The translations under genes and the position numbers were made by a program. Of a DNA stretch of 64,000 nucleotides, positions 1-7,003 are shown piece after piece; position 1 is the stretch's first letter, and every line of letters begins with the position of its first letter. The notes below the pieces were generated by a model. That model saw nothing but the letters and a program-made list of their open reading frames with translations. It was not told the origin of the DNA and did not search any database. The stretch comes from Helicobacter pylori PMSS1 (GTDB taxonomy: Bacteria; Campylobacterota; Campylobacteria; Campylobacterales; Arcobacteraceae): contig CAMCYD010000001.1 of NCBI GenBank assembly GCA_945883785.1, positions 1-64,000 of the forward strand. The letters run 5' to 3'.

Positions 1-659
1 TCTTTAAATTTCTCTTGGATAGCTGATATGGTAAGAAGCAATTTTCCAAATGGTCCAAATTGGAGAGGATTGTCTTTATTTTCTTTTTCGTGTGCTATAA
101 AAGCTTCAAGTCCATATTGTTTATACACAAGTTCTGATTCTTCACTAAACAAAACGGCATCCCCATCAAAAGCGATTCGTACTTGCTCCCCTAAAGAGTT
201 ATGAACATCTGGAGTGGAAGGGAGTATTTTAGCTGCTGCTATTCCACATTCTATAGCTTTTATCACATCATTATCATTTGCACTCAAAAACAGATCTACT
301 TTAAAAGCTTTGAGGTAGTTTGTTATCTCATTGCCACTTGTCCAACCTGATCTACTTATTGGAAGACTGTGGGATTCTATAGCATTTGTGATTCTAAGAC
401 TTGTTGCTGCATTATTTCGTGAGAGAATTATCACTTCTACTTGTTTATTGGCTTCACTAAAATGATTATTTATCTTTAAAAGATTTTCAATAAGTCTATA
501 ACTTGTCCCTTTAGCAAGAGGTTTTGATTCATTTTCAAGTTGGTACTTGTAGTATTCATCAAGCCCTTTTTCTTCATATATTTCATTTTCCTCTTCAAGG
601 TCAAAAAGTGCTCTTGATGAGACTGCAACTACTAGTTTGTCTTTGAGATTATATGCCAT
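1..659 (-). CDS. 5'-nucleotidase, cytosolic cN-I type (C-terminal part beyond the window)
   Basis: The reading frame starts at ATG 659 and stays open to the window edge, giving about 219 residues. The start reads MAYNLKDKLVVAVSSRALFD and an internal signature reads RIAFDGDAVLFSEESE. That signature and the surrounding order closely match the cytosolic 5'-nucleotidase I family, which dephosphorylates AMP/dAMP and related nucleoside monophosphates in the cytosol. The conserved aspartates of the FDGDAVLF motif are present. GGAACTCC just before the ATG may serve as ribosome binding site. The gene is the first of a same-strand run with a PD-(D/E)XK nuclease, a NUDIX hydrolase and a Sir2 protein upstream of it, so a nucleotide-salvage or conflict role is conceivable; this is inference only. 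The C-terminus is not seen. Confidence 0.85.
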   Translation of the reverse strand, partial: MAYNLKDKLVVAVSSRALFDLEEENEIYEEKGLDEYYKYQLENESKPLAKGTSYRLIENLLKINNHFSEANKQVEVIILSRNNAATSLRITNAIESHSLPISRSGWTSGNEITNYLKAFKVDLFLSANDNDVIKAIECGIAAAKILPSTPDVHNSLGEQVRIAFDGDAVLFSEESELVYKQYGLEAFIAHEKENKDNPLQFGPFGKLLLTISAIQEKFK

Positions 660-697
660 TGTGGAGTTCCTTTCTTTTTATACATAGTTTTTATGTA

Positions 698-1996
698 TCA
701 ATCTTCTTGAGTATCAATACCGCGTTCTTTGAGTATCGTTTTGGCTTCTTCGTGAGTTGATAATTCTTTCCTATTTTGTAATATCGCATCTGTTCTTGTA
801 GCTTCAGCATCCATTTCATCGAGAGCTTCTTGAGGTAATTCTTTATACTTTGTTACTAAATATTTCTTTTGATTCCTTTTAAAATCCCCTTTTTCTTCAA
901 AAAAATTTGTCAATGAATTTTGAATTTTTACTCTAATTTCATCTAGGCTTTGTTGTTCTATATCACCTGGATTAATAATTTTTATTGTATTTATAGTTGA
1001 CCATTTTGTGGATTTAGAATTATTGTTAAATTTTTGTAATAATATTTTTCTATACTCTTCATTATTTGTTGGGCCAACGATTAATCTTAGTGATACCCCA
1101 TTTTGTGCAGTGTTATAAAATTCATAAATTAAAACTCTTCCTGATTCAGTCCATTGTTTAGTACCTTTATCATTATCTTCTGTAAAGTCAAGATCATAAA
1201 ATCTAATATAATTTTTAGTTGAAGAATCGATGCTTATCTCTTTAAATTTGCTTAATTCATCTTTTAAAATATCACTAATCTTTATTTGAATATCTGGTTT
1301 ATATTCAAATAATATTTCGAGTGCTTTTTTATAATTTTCATTACTCCAAATTTTTTTGCATATATCTGCTATCTCTTTATTTTCCACGATTCCTCTCCTT
1401 TTTAACAAATCCAAATAACTCTCTAACACTAATATTGTTTTATTATCTAAATTAGACTGTTTATTATTCATTACTTCTTCTACACTCTCAGCAATCATAT
1501 TATAATTTCCAATTAACCAAATGTCATCTGATGGATTAGTCCCATCAATTGTTAAATAAATGAAATATTTATTCCAACCAACGTATTTTCCATCTATATA
1601 GTTTTTGTATTTTGTTAATTGTCCAGCGCTTTCGTTGGCATAAATTTTATTTTCTATAGCAATTACAATTTTATTTTGCTCATCTTCAATCAATAAATCA
1701 ATATTTGACTGCTCTCTAAAAATATTTATGTTTTTTTTATTTGATAGATAAACATAGTGTTTTAGAGTAGTGTCTTGATTGTATTCACTTACTTTGACTA
1801 AAAACTTTTCCAAAATTTTATGCTCTAATTCATGATTATTATCGCCAAACATCCAAGCTAAGATATTGGAATGTTTAATCTCCTGTGTTCCCATACCAGT
1901 AATTTCTAAGATATTAAAATCTAAAATACTGTTATTAATCATTTGAAAAGCTTCTTGCACATTATCATCAAAAATAAATTTTTCTAATTCATTCAT
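698..1996 (-). CDS. PD-(D/E)XK nuclease family protein (PDDEXK_4-like)
   Basis: This 432-residue protein has the layout of the PDDEXK_4 group of restriction-endonuclease-fold proteins. An N-terminal EIKHSNILAWMF segment (residues 39-50) is followed by a core with D100 (in NIDLL) and E115-N-K117 (in VIAIENKI), then a conserved Q126-LTKY helix. Together these form the metal-binding D...ExK site expected for DNA cleavage. The C-terminal half has no motif I recognise and ends in a charged tail. Such proteins occur singly in accessory regions and are often assumed to act in defence or DNA repair, which is not demonstrated here. It lies 38 bp from the 5'-nucleotidase gene on the same strand and the two may be co-transcribed. 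Confidence 0.75.
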   Translation of the reverse strand: MNELEKFIFDDNVQEAFQMINNSILDFNILEITGMGTQEIKHSNILAWMFGDNNHELEHKILEKFLVKVSEYNQDTTLKHYVYLSNKKNINIFREQSNIDLLIEDEQNKIVIAIENKIYANESAGQLTKYKNYIDGKYVGWNKYFIYLTIDGTNPSDDIWLIGNYNMIAESVEEVMNNKQSNLDNKTILVLESYLDLLKRRGIVENKEIADICKKIWSNENYKKALEILFEYKPDIQIKISDILKDELSKFKEISIDSSTKNYIRFYDLDFTEDNDKGTKQWTESGRVLIYEFYNTAQNGVSLRLIVGPTNNEEYRKILLQKFNNNSKSTKWSTINTIKIINPGDIEQQSLDEIRVKIQNSLTNFFEEKGDFKRNQKKYLVTKYKELPQEALDEMDAEATRTDAILQNRKELSTHEEAKTILKERGIDTQED

Positions 1997-2077
1997 TTAT
2001 AAATCTCCCATGTAGTATAAATCAATTGTATCATTTCATATCTCCCTAATATTTTTTTGTTCTATCTTACATTTACT

Positions 2078-2494
2078 TCAAGCTTTTTGGGCTTTGAAAA
2101 AATCCTCAAGTATCTTTTTATGGTCAAACACCAACTCCTCAAGTGGGATTTTATCCTCCTCAAAAACAAATACTTTTTTAGCATCATCAGCAGCTTTTGG
2201 TTGTCCATTTGCTTTGCAGATATAGACTATACTTACGGTATGAAATCTTTCATCTCTTAGAGGGTCTGAATAAACTCCAAGGAGTGATTCTATTGTGACA
2301 TCCAAGCACACCTCCTCTTTCATCTCCCTCACCAAGGCATCTTCAACTTTTTCACCAATATCTACAAATCCTCCAGGGAGTGCTATCCCAAAAGGTTTAT
2401 TTTTTCTCTCTATAAAAACAATTCCAAGGTATTTATCATTTTCATCATAGAGTTTGATGATTCCATCTGTTGCTAAAAAAGGTGTTTGTATCAT
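2078..2494 (-). CDS. NUDIX hydrolase
   Basis: A 138-residue single-domain protein with a complete Nudix box at residues 41-63 (GGFVDIGEKVEDALVREMKE followed by E-V). It contains the REMKEE metal-binding core at 56-61. NUDIX enzymes hydrolyse nucleoside diphosphates linked to another moiety. The size and the GVYSDPLRDERFHTVSIVY segment after the box fit ADP-ribose / NAD-type pyrophosphatases, but substrate cannot be settled from sequence. It is encoded on the same strand as, and 98 bp from, the Sir2 gene. Sir2 enzymes release O-acetyl-ADP-ribose, a plausible NUDIX substrate, so a functional link is possible but inferred. Confidence 0.85.
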   Translation of the reverse strand: MIQTPFLATDGIIKLYDENDKYLGIVFIERKNKPFGIALPGGFVDIGEKVEDALVREMKEEVCLDVTIESLLGVYSDPLRDERFHTVSIVYICKANGQPKAADDAKKVFVFEEDKIPLEELVFDHKKILEDFFKAQKA

Positions 2495-2592
2495 ATGTTC
2501 CTCGTTTTATTTTTACGATTATTGTATCTAAGTTTTTAAACACTAGTTATTTTAATTTTCTCTTTTTGATATCGTCCACATATCTTTGAATT

Positions 2593-3411
2593 TCATAGGA
2601 GTATCTCGTTTAACCCATCAACTCCACCAAGTGGCACACTATATCCTTTTCCGCCTCCAAGATTATATTCCCTTGGATTGATTCGTATCAGTGTTGCAAG
2701 TGGATTTTTTCTTGATAGTATCTCCCCTTGATATCTTACTGTTGGTATTGCTCCGCCTGCACCAATCTCTATAATAGCTATTTTTTTAGTACGATTGTTT
2801 TTGAGCCACTTATTGTATTTTGCTTCTTGATAATTAAATCGTTTTGTATTCCAATCCCAGTCACCAAACATCAAAATATTTGGTCGTGCTATTTCATTAC
2901 ATTTTGGACATTGGGGAATATCAATAGCTAAGAACTCTTCTGTATCAATTGGGACATTTGTATCTTTAGCACTCCAAATATCACGTGAGCAATTTTTACT
3001 ACATTGAAGATGGTGGATACTTCCATGTACTTCATAGATTTTTTCTTCATCAAATCCAGCTTTTTGAAACTGTCCATCTACGTTGGAAGTGAAGATGAAA
3101 TAGTTGTTGTTTTTAGAAGACACTAAGTCTAAAAGTAATTGAAATCCAATGTGGGGGATAGTATCACGATAGAGATGTAATCTATGACCATAAAATCCCC
3201 AAGCTAAAAATGGATTGGTATCAAACCATTTGGGATTTGCCATTTGGGAAAAGTTTAATCCTAGTTTTTTTAAAGGTGGATATGCTTTCCAAAATCCCTC
3301 ATCTCCTCTAAAATCAGGTAATCCACTATCTACTCCCATACCAGCACCTGCTGTTATTAGGATAGCATCTGCCTCTTGTATCGTTTGTTTAATTTGGTTC
3401 AAATCATCCAT
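2593..3411 (-). CDS. Sir2-family NAD-dependent protein deacylase
   Basis: The 272-residue protein carries the sirtuin NAD-binding signature GAGMGVDSGLPDFRG (22-36), TSNVDGQF (108-115), the catalytic histidine in EVHG (about residue 129), and a zinc ribbon with cysteines near 137, 141, 168 and 171. These are the elements of an active NAD-dependent lysine deacylase rather than of the zinc-free Sir2 NADases found in defence systems such as Thoeris. The length is a little above the usual 230-250 residues for bacterial CobB. Its neighbours encode NUDIX and 5'-nucleotidase proteins, giving a small cluster of nucleotide and NAD-related enzymes. Confidence 0.85.
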   Translation of the reverse strand: MDDLNQIKQTIQEADAILITAGAGMGVDSGLPDFRGDEGFWKAYPPLKKLGLNFSQMANPKWFDTNPFLAWGFYGHRLHLYRDTIPHIGFQLLLDLVSSKNNNYFIFTSNVDGQFQKAGFDEEKIYEVHGSIHHLQCSKNCSRDIWSAKDTNVPIDTEEFLAIDIPQCPKCNEIARPNILMFGDWDWNTKRFNYQEAKYNKWLKNNRTKKIAIIEIGAGGAIPTVRYQGEILSRKNPLATLIRINPREYNLGGGKGYSVPLGGVDGLNEILL

Positions 3412-3438
3412 ATCATTTTGCCTTTTTATTTTATGTCA

Positions 3439-3550
3439 TTATGAAAATTGCATACTTGAGAAATTGACAATTTCACATTCGATATCTTTTCTACCGATGA
3501 CTAATTCTTTTAAGATATCTATGATCTGTTTATTTCTTTTTTTCTTTCAT
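3439..3550 (-). pseudogene. Short reading frame interrupted in an A7 run
   Basis: An ATG at 3550 opens a frame that stops after six codons. Adding one base to the seven-A run (complement of 3537-3543) would join it to an open stretch ending ...CEIVNFSSMQFS at 3439, giving a protein of about 33 residues. It begins five bases after the stop of the upstream 150-residue gene. It may be a decayed or slippage-prone small gene, or chance. No family is recognised. Confidence 0.2.
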
Positions 3551-3554
3551 TTTT

Positions 3555-4007
3555 TCAATCAAATTCGCTATCTATTATCTCCATTCTTTCATCATGGTGC
3601 TTTTTAGCAAAATCAAATTCTATAATCCAAAGCACTTTATTATTTACTGTTGCATCATCGTATGGATTTCCATATTTTTCGGATAATAATTTATATGCTG
3701 GACTATCTATGTCTGTATCAATTGCAAAACTGCCTAGATATTTCCATTGAAGATAGTTTAAACTTACCAAATCAAATACAGGGCTAATTTGTATATCAGG
3801 CAAATTTGTTTTCATAAACTCCAAAAACTCTTCTTTGGCGATATTGTCTGTGTATTTTGGATTAAGATATTTGTCATAATCTTCTTGCTCTAACTCTTTG
3901 TGAAATGAATGAACATCATTGTAAACGGTATTAAAGACTATAAAAATAGTATCTTTTTTCCGTATTTGGCTAGTGTATTCCTCTATAGTTGGTACAGCTT
4001 GTGGCAT
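3555..4007 (-). CDS. Hypothetical protein, 150 residues
   Basis: A soluble, acidic protein of 150 residues with no signal peptide, membrane segment or motif that I recognise. It starts MPQAVPTIEEYTSQIRKK, and a weak AAGGA-like site precedes the ATG. A GACA-N6-TGTC dyad (4055-4068) lies about 50 bp upstream of the start, between this gene and the WYL regulator gene. The same dyad occurs in front of the regulator itself, so the gene is probably a direct target of that regulator. The function is unknown. Confidence 0.6.
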   Translation of the reverse strand: MPQAVPTIEEYTSQIRKKDTIFIVFNTVYNDVHSFHKELEQEDYDKYLNPKYTDNIAKEEFLEFMKTNLPDIQISPVFDLVSLNYLQWKYLGSFAIDTDIDSPAYKLLSEKYGNPYDDATVNNKVLWIIEFDFAKKHHDERMEIIDSEFD

Positions 4008-4054
4008 TTTATTATCCTTTTTTATTTGATAAGGAAATTATATTCAACCATATG

Positions 4055-4068
4055 GACAAAAAAGTGTC
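4055..4068. promoter_or_regulatory. Candidate WYL-regulator operator (GACA-N6-TGTC)
   Basis: The 14-bp dyad GACAAAAAAGTGTC lies upstream of the 150-residue gene. It has the same half-sites and spacing as the dyad at 5063-5076 in front of the adjacent WYL regulator gene. Confidence 0.45.
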
Positions 4069-4094
4069 TAGATTAAAGAAAAAAGAACTGAAAC

Positions 4095-5015
4095 TTACAA
4101 CTCTTTGTGATACTCCCCAACTCTAGTTTTTACCATATCAGCTAACCAATCTGGGCTTAATACTTTGATATATGGGATATACCAAAAAATAATTGGTAAT
4201 ATCTCCATCTCATTTGAGATTGAAACAACTATCTCTAATGAGCCATCTTTTTCTTCTCCTGTGATTACTTGGCTTTTGAGAGGTTTTCGTATGAAATATT
4301 TTGCGATATCTTTTTCTATTAAGAGATGAACATCAAAGAGTTCTTTGTCAAGGTCAAACCAAATAGAGTTTGCTTTGATGAGTCTATTTTCTATATCACT
4401 ACTGATTGAAAAAGTATTTTCAAGTTGGGTAAGCTCACTTATAGATTTAAGATGGAACTTTTTGAATTTATCTTTATCTTCACTATCAAATGCAAGTAGA
4501 TACCAAAACCCATCGAAAAATGCTAATTTGAGTGGTTTAAGTGTGAAGATGTGTTTTTTGTAAAGGAACGATACCTCTTGTTTGTTTTTGATACTTTTTT
4601 CTAAAGTGATAAAGAGTTCAAGGTTTCCATCATCTAAAGTTTCACTATCCATATTGGTAAAAATTGGTTGTTCTAATTGTTGGGTCATTTTTGCTAAAAG
4701 GGAATGGGCTTTCCCATAAAATGTTTTACCACCACCTTTTGCCATTTCATCAAGGATACCAAGAATTATTTTTTCACTAGGATTGAGAGTATCACTTGCT
4801 TGTTTTTTATCTATCTTCCAAACTCTTCCATTTTTTACCGCTCCATATTCTGCTAAAACTTCATATAAATCTCTTTGAATTGTTTTTGTGCTCACATTTA
4901 GTTCATTAGAAAGTTCAGCAATAGTCAAACCATCACTTGAACGGTTTAAAAGTTCGTAGATTGTATTTATTCTATCCCACTTGGTGTTGTTTTGAGGTTT
5001 TTCAATTTGTTGCAT
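4095..5015 (-). CDS. HTH/WYL-domain transcriptional regulator
   Basis: I place the start at ATG 5015 (protein MQQIEKPQNNTKWDRINTIY...), because AAGGGA lies eight bases before it; an in-frame ATG 13 codons upstream lacks such a site. The product is about 306 residues. Residues 15-70 form a winged helix (DGLTIAELSNELNVSTKTIQ), followed by a WYL core (EVSFLYKKHIFTLKPLKLAF, then DGFWYLLAFD) and a C-terminal WCX-like extension. WYL regulators bind ligands or nucleic acid through this core and often control phage-defence and DNA-damage genes. GACA-N6-TGTC dyads precede both this gene and its downstream neighbour, which suggests autoregulation. Confidence 0.8.
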   Translation of the reverse strand: MQQIEKPQNNTKWDRINTIYELLNRSSDGLTIAELSNELNVSTKTIQRDLYEVLAEYGAVKNGRVWKIDKKQASDTLNPSEKIILGILDEMAKGGGKTFYGKAHSLLAKMTQQLEQPIFTNMDSETLDDGNLELFITLEKSIKNKQEVSFLYKKHIFTLKPLKLAFFDGFWYLLAFDSEDKDKFKKFHLKSISELTQLENTFSISSDIENRLIKANSIWFDLDKELFDVHLLIEKDIAKYFIRKPLKSQVITGEEKDGSLEIVVSISNEMEILPIIFWYIPYIKVLSPDWLADMVKTRVGEYHKEL

Positions 5016-5062
5016 GAAGATATCCCTTGTAATTTTTATAAAGAGATTATACACAAAAATAA

Positions 5063-5076
5063 GACAGATTTGTGTC
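5063..5076. promoter_or_regulatory. Candidate WYL-regulator operator (GACA-N6-TGTC)
   Basis: GACAGATTTGTGTC lies 48 bp upstream of the WYL regulator start. Its half-sites match the site at 4055-4068, as expected for autoregulation. Confidence 0.45.
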
Positions 5077-5116
5077 TAGGTTTGGAATTTATGCTATTTT
5101 ATATTTGGATAGAATT

Positions 5117-5416
5117 TTATTTCTTTTCAACTAGTTCTTTTTGTAAGATCTCTATTTTATGCTTATATGTATGAATAAGTTTTTCATCTGTTTCTTTGGA
5201 AAGTTTTTGTTGTAAATGGTTTAATTCTACAATAATTGCATTTCTCTCTTGTGCTTTGAAATCATTTTTAACTTTTTTAAAAATAACATATGAAAAATAT
5301 GCGATAGCTATCATCAATCCGTAAATTGTCATAGTCAGTTCAAAAGAAACATCATCATTTATTTGTAAATATGAGAATAACAAAAAAATAAATATTAGTG
5401 GAATAATTATAAACAT
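5117..5416 (-). CDS. Small membrane protein with coiled-coil tail
   Basis: A 99-residue protein with two predicted transmembrane helices (about residues 2-17 and 27-46). They are followed by a lysine-rich stretch and a heptad-like helix (IVELNHLQQKLSKETDEKL) to the C-terminus. The topology suggests an inner-membrane anchor with a cytoplasmic coiled coil. No family is recognised. It sits upstream of the WYL regulator on the same strand, separated by the dyad at 5063-5076. Confidence 0.55.
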   Translation of the reverse strand: MFIIIPLIFIFLLFSYLQINDDVSFELTMTIYGLMIAIAYFSYVIFKKVKNDFKAQERNAIIVELNHLQQKLSKETDEKLIHTYKHKIEILQKELVEKK

Positions 5417-5530
5417 CTAGATCCTAATGGCATTTTTTTCTTTTTTCTAAAAGGATTGCATTATATTTTAACTATTTGGAAAGATGCGTTAAAAAGTTTT
5501 TTTTTGAAAAGAAATTCTCCCTCCAATTTT

Positions 5531-5604
5531 TTCTCAAAACTCATAGAAAATACACTCCATCGAGAAGCAGTTTTGAGAATGATTTTTGAGAAGAGATGAA
5601 GTGT
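5531..5604. repeat. Interleaved inverted repeats
   Basis: TTCTCAAAACT (5531-5541) is a perfect inverse of AGTTTTGAGAA (5569-5579). ACACTCCATC (5552-5561) is an inverse, with one mismatch, of GATGAAGTGT (5595-5604). The two pairs interleave. They may mark the scar of a lost mobile element or an RNA structure. No gene is visible between 5417 and 5647. Confidence 0.4.
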
Positions 5605-5647
5605 GATTTTTAGGCTTGACGGAAACTGGTGAAATTTGTTCTTATAA

Positions 5648-5953
5648 ACGACCGTTTATAAGAAGAACTATAATAGTGAAAGCGGAAGAGATATGTGGGA
5701 AAGAGCTATAGCTGATTAAGCAAATTTTAAAGCGTATACGGGAAAACCCTATTTGTATGATTACACCAGAATTATAACTCTCAACACTTCCACTCAAAAA
5801 AAATTTATTAAAATTAGAAGCGAAGCTAATCCATATGATACATCGTTTGATGATTATAGTATTAAACGATATTTTACCCTCAAAAACCTCACGCGGTGAA
5901 AGTCGCAAGTACAGTTCTTAGGTGAGGATGTCACTGTGAAGTGATGTTCTTAC
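5648..5953 (+). pseudogene. Group II intron remnant: intron-encoded protein tail plus domains V/VI
   Basis: From 5648 a plus-strand frame reads like the maturase/X region of a group II intron reverse transcriptase, with one internal stop at 5717-5719. It includes GKPYLYDYTRIITLN and then KIRSEANPYDTSFDDY. The latter resembles the KIKGEANPYDPxWxxY segment that precedes the HNH domain of many intron-encoded proteins. The frame ends at 5899. Overlapping it, 5887-5920 reads like domain V: a GCGGTGAAAGTCGC stem with GAAA loop flanked by degenerate lower-stem sequence (the AGC triad appears as AAC). A 12-bp hairpin at 5922-5951, ending in TTAC, could be domain VI. The rest of the intron is absent, so this is a dead 3' fragment. 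Confidence 0.55.
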
Positions 5954-5959
5954 TTGACA

Positions 5960-7003
5960 TTAATTTAATTTATATGAATTTAATTTATGCTCTTTGATTT
6001 GATTTTCTAAAATTTTAATATATGGTGAATGATGAACATCTTCTACATAATATATATCTTTAATATTTACTAAATTTTTACTGTCTACAGGATCATCTAC
6101 AATAAAAGAAATCGAGATATTTGAACTATTAATAATATTAGTAAAGTCTCCGTAAGAAACTGATATGCCCTCAAAGATAATTAATTTCTTTTTTTTCTTA
6201 AAGATTTTAACATCGTTAAATATGTGAATAATATTTTTCAAAATCAATAAATTTTCAACCTTATTAGAAGATTCTATTTTAAAATTATGTATTTTATTTT
6301 CATTATTAAAATCAATGTTAGAAGAAAAATTATCTAGACTAAATAATTGCTGATCAAATTTTTCAATTATTTGCTTTATTTGTAAGATATTTTTCTTTGA
6401 GGTAAACAATATATAAAATGGTTTCATTTTTTTATTAGAATCTGATAAATGTATAAAATTTTCTAATGTTAAACGCATTGTATTTGCTATAATATCTTTT
6501 TGACGGCGATCTTCTTCATTTGTAAACTCTACAATGAGTTGAAATAAATCAATTCTTTTGAATTTTTCTGACAGCATGACTATATTTTTAAGATCTTCTA
6601 TAAGATCTTTTATGAAAAAATCACGATACTTATTATGATGGTACATTTCGTACAATAAATTTTGTACTAATTGTGTCAAGTGCACATTATTTTTTTGAAA
6701 TTTTAAAAGATCCTGTAAAAAAAATTCGGTTGTTATATATACTTTATCTAATAAATCTTTATCAGAATAATCGTAATTAAAAAAATAGAATGGATTTGTT
6801 TCAAAGCTATGACTTTGTGCTCCAACTTTGAATGATAATTTTCTTGTAAAATTTATATATAAAATTGTTTCAAAATTTTTGGTCAATTCAATGTTAATTT
6901 TTTCTAAGATTTCATCTCTTTTCTCAGAATCCTGTCCAAATAAAATAAAATTTGGTTTTTTAGTAATTTGATTTATTAATGCATCTAAAGAAAGTAGTTT
7001 CAT
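5960..7003 (-). CDS. Unknown protein at the 3' end of the twin-recombinase operon
   Basis: This 347-residue protein has no signal peptide or membrane helix. Its N-terminus (KPNFILFGQDSEKRDEILEK) has the shape of a strand-loop-helix nucleotide-binding start, but it lacks the GK[ST] of a Walker A motif. A later KKKKKLIIFEGISVSYGDF segment is Walker-B-like. It could be a degenerate P-loop ATPase, but I cannot show this. Its start overlaps the end of the 734-residue recombinase by four bases (ATGA), so it is translationally coupled as the last gene of a six-gene operon. I infer an accessory role in recombination or target choice. Confidence 0.6.
   Translation of the reverse strand: MKLLSLDALINQITKKPNFILFGQDSEKRDEILEKINIELTKNFETILYINFTRKLSFKVGAQSHSFETNPFYFFNYDYSDKDLLDKVYITTEFFLQDLLKFQKNNVHLTQLVQNLLYEMYHHNKYRDFFIKDLIEDLKNIVMLSEKFKRIDLFQLIVEFTNEEDRRQKDIIANTMRLTLENFIHLSDSNKKMKPFYILFTSKKNILQIKQIIEKFDQQLFSLDNFSSNIDFNNENKIHNFKIESSNKVENLLILKNIIHIFNDVKIFKKKKKLIIFEGISVSYGDFTNIINSSNISISFIVDDPVDSKNLVNIKDIYYVEDVHHSPYIKILENQIKEHKLNSYKLN

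Noticed and set aside
2593-3411. Thoeris/defence-type Sir2 NADase
   Set aside because: The protein has the zinc cysteines and catalytic histidine of true deacylases and no partner TIR gene, so deacylase is the better call.
3215-3607. A 130-codon plus-strand reading frame across the Sir2 gene start
   Set aside because: It is antisense to the well-supported Sir2 coding region and has no family match or ribosome binding site.
5642-5908. An 88-codon minus-strand reading frame
   Set aside because: It lies antisense to the intron-protein tail and the domain V-like hairpin, has no ribosome binding site, and its product looks like nothing known.
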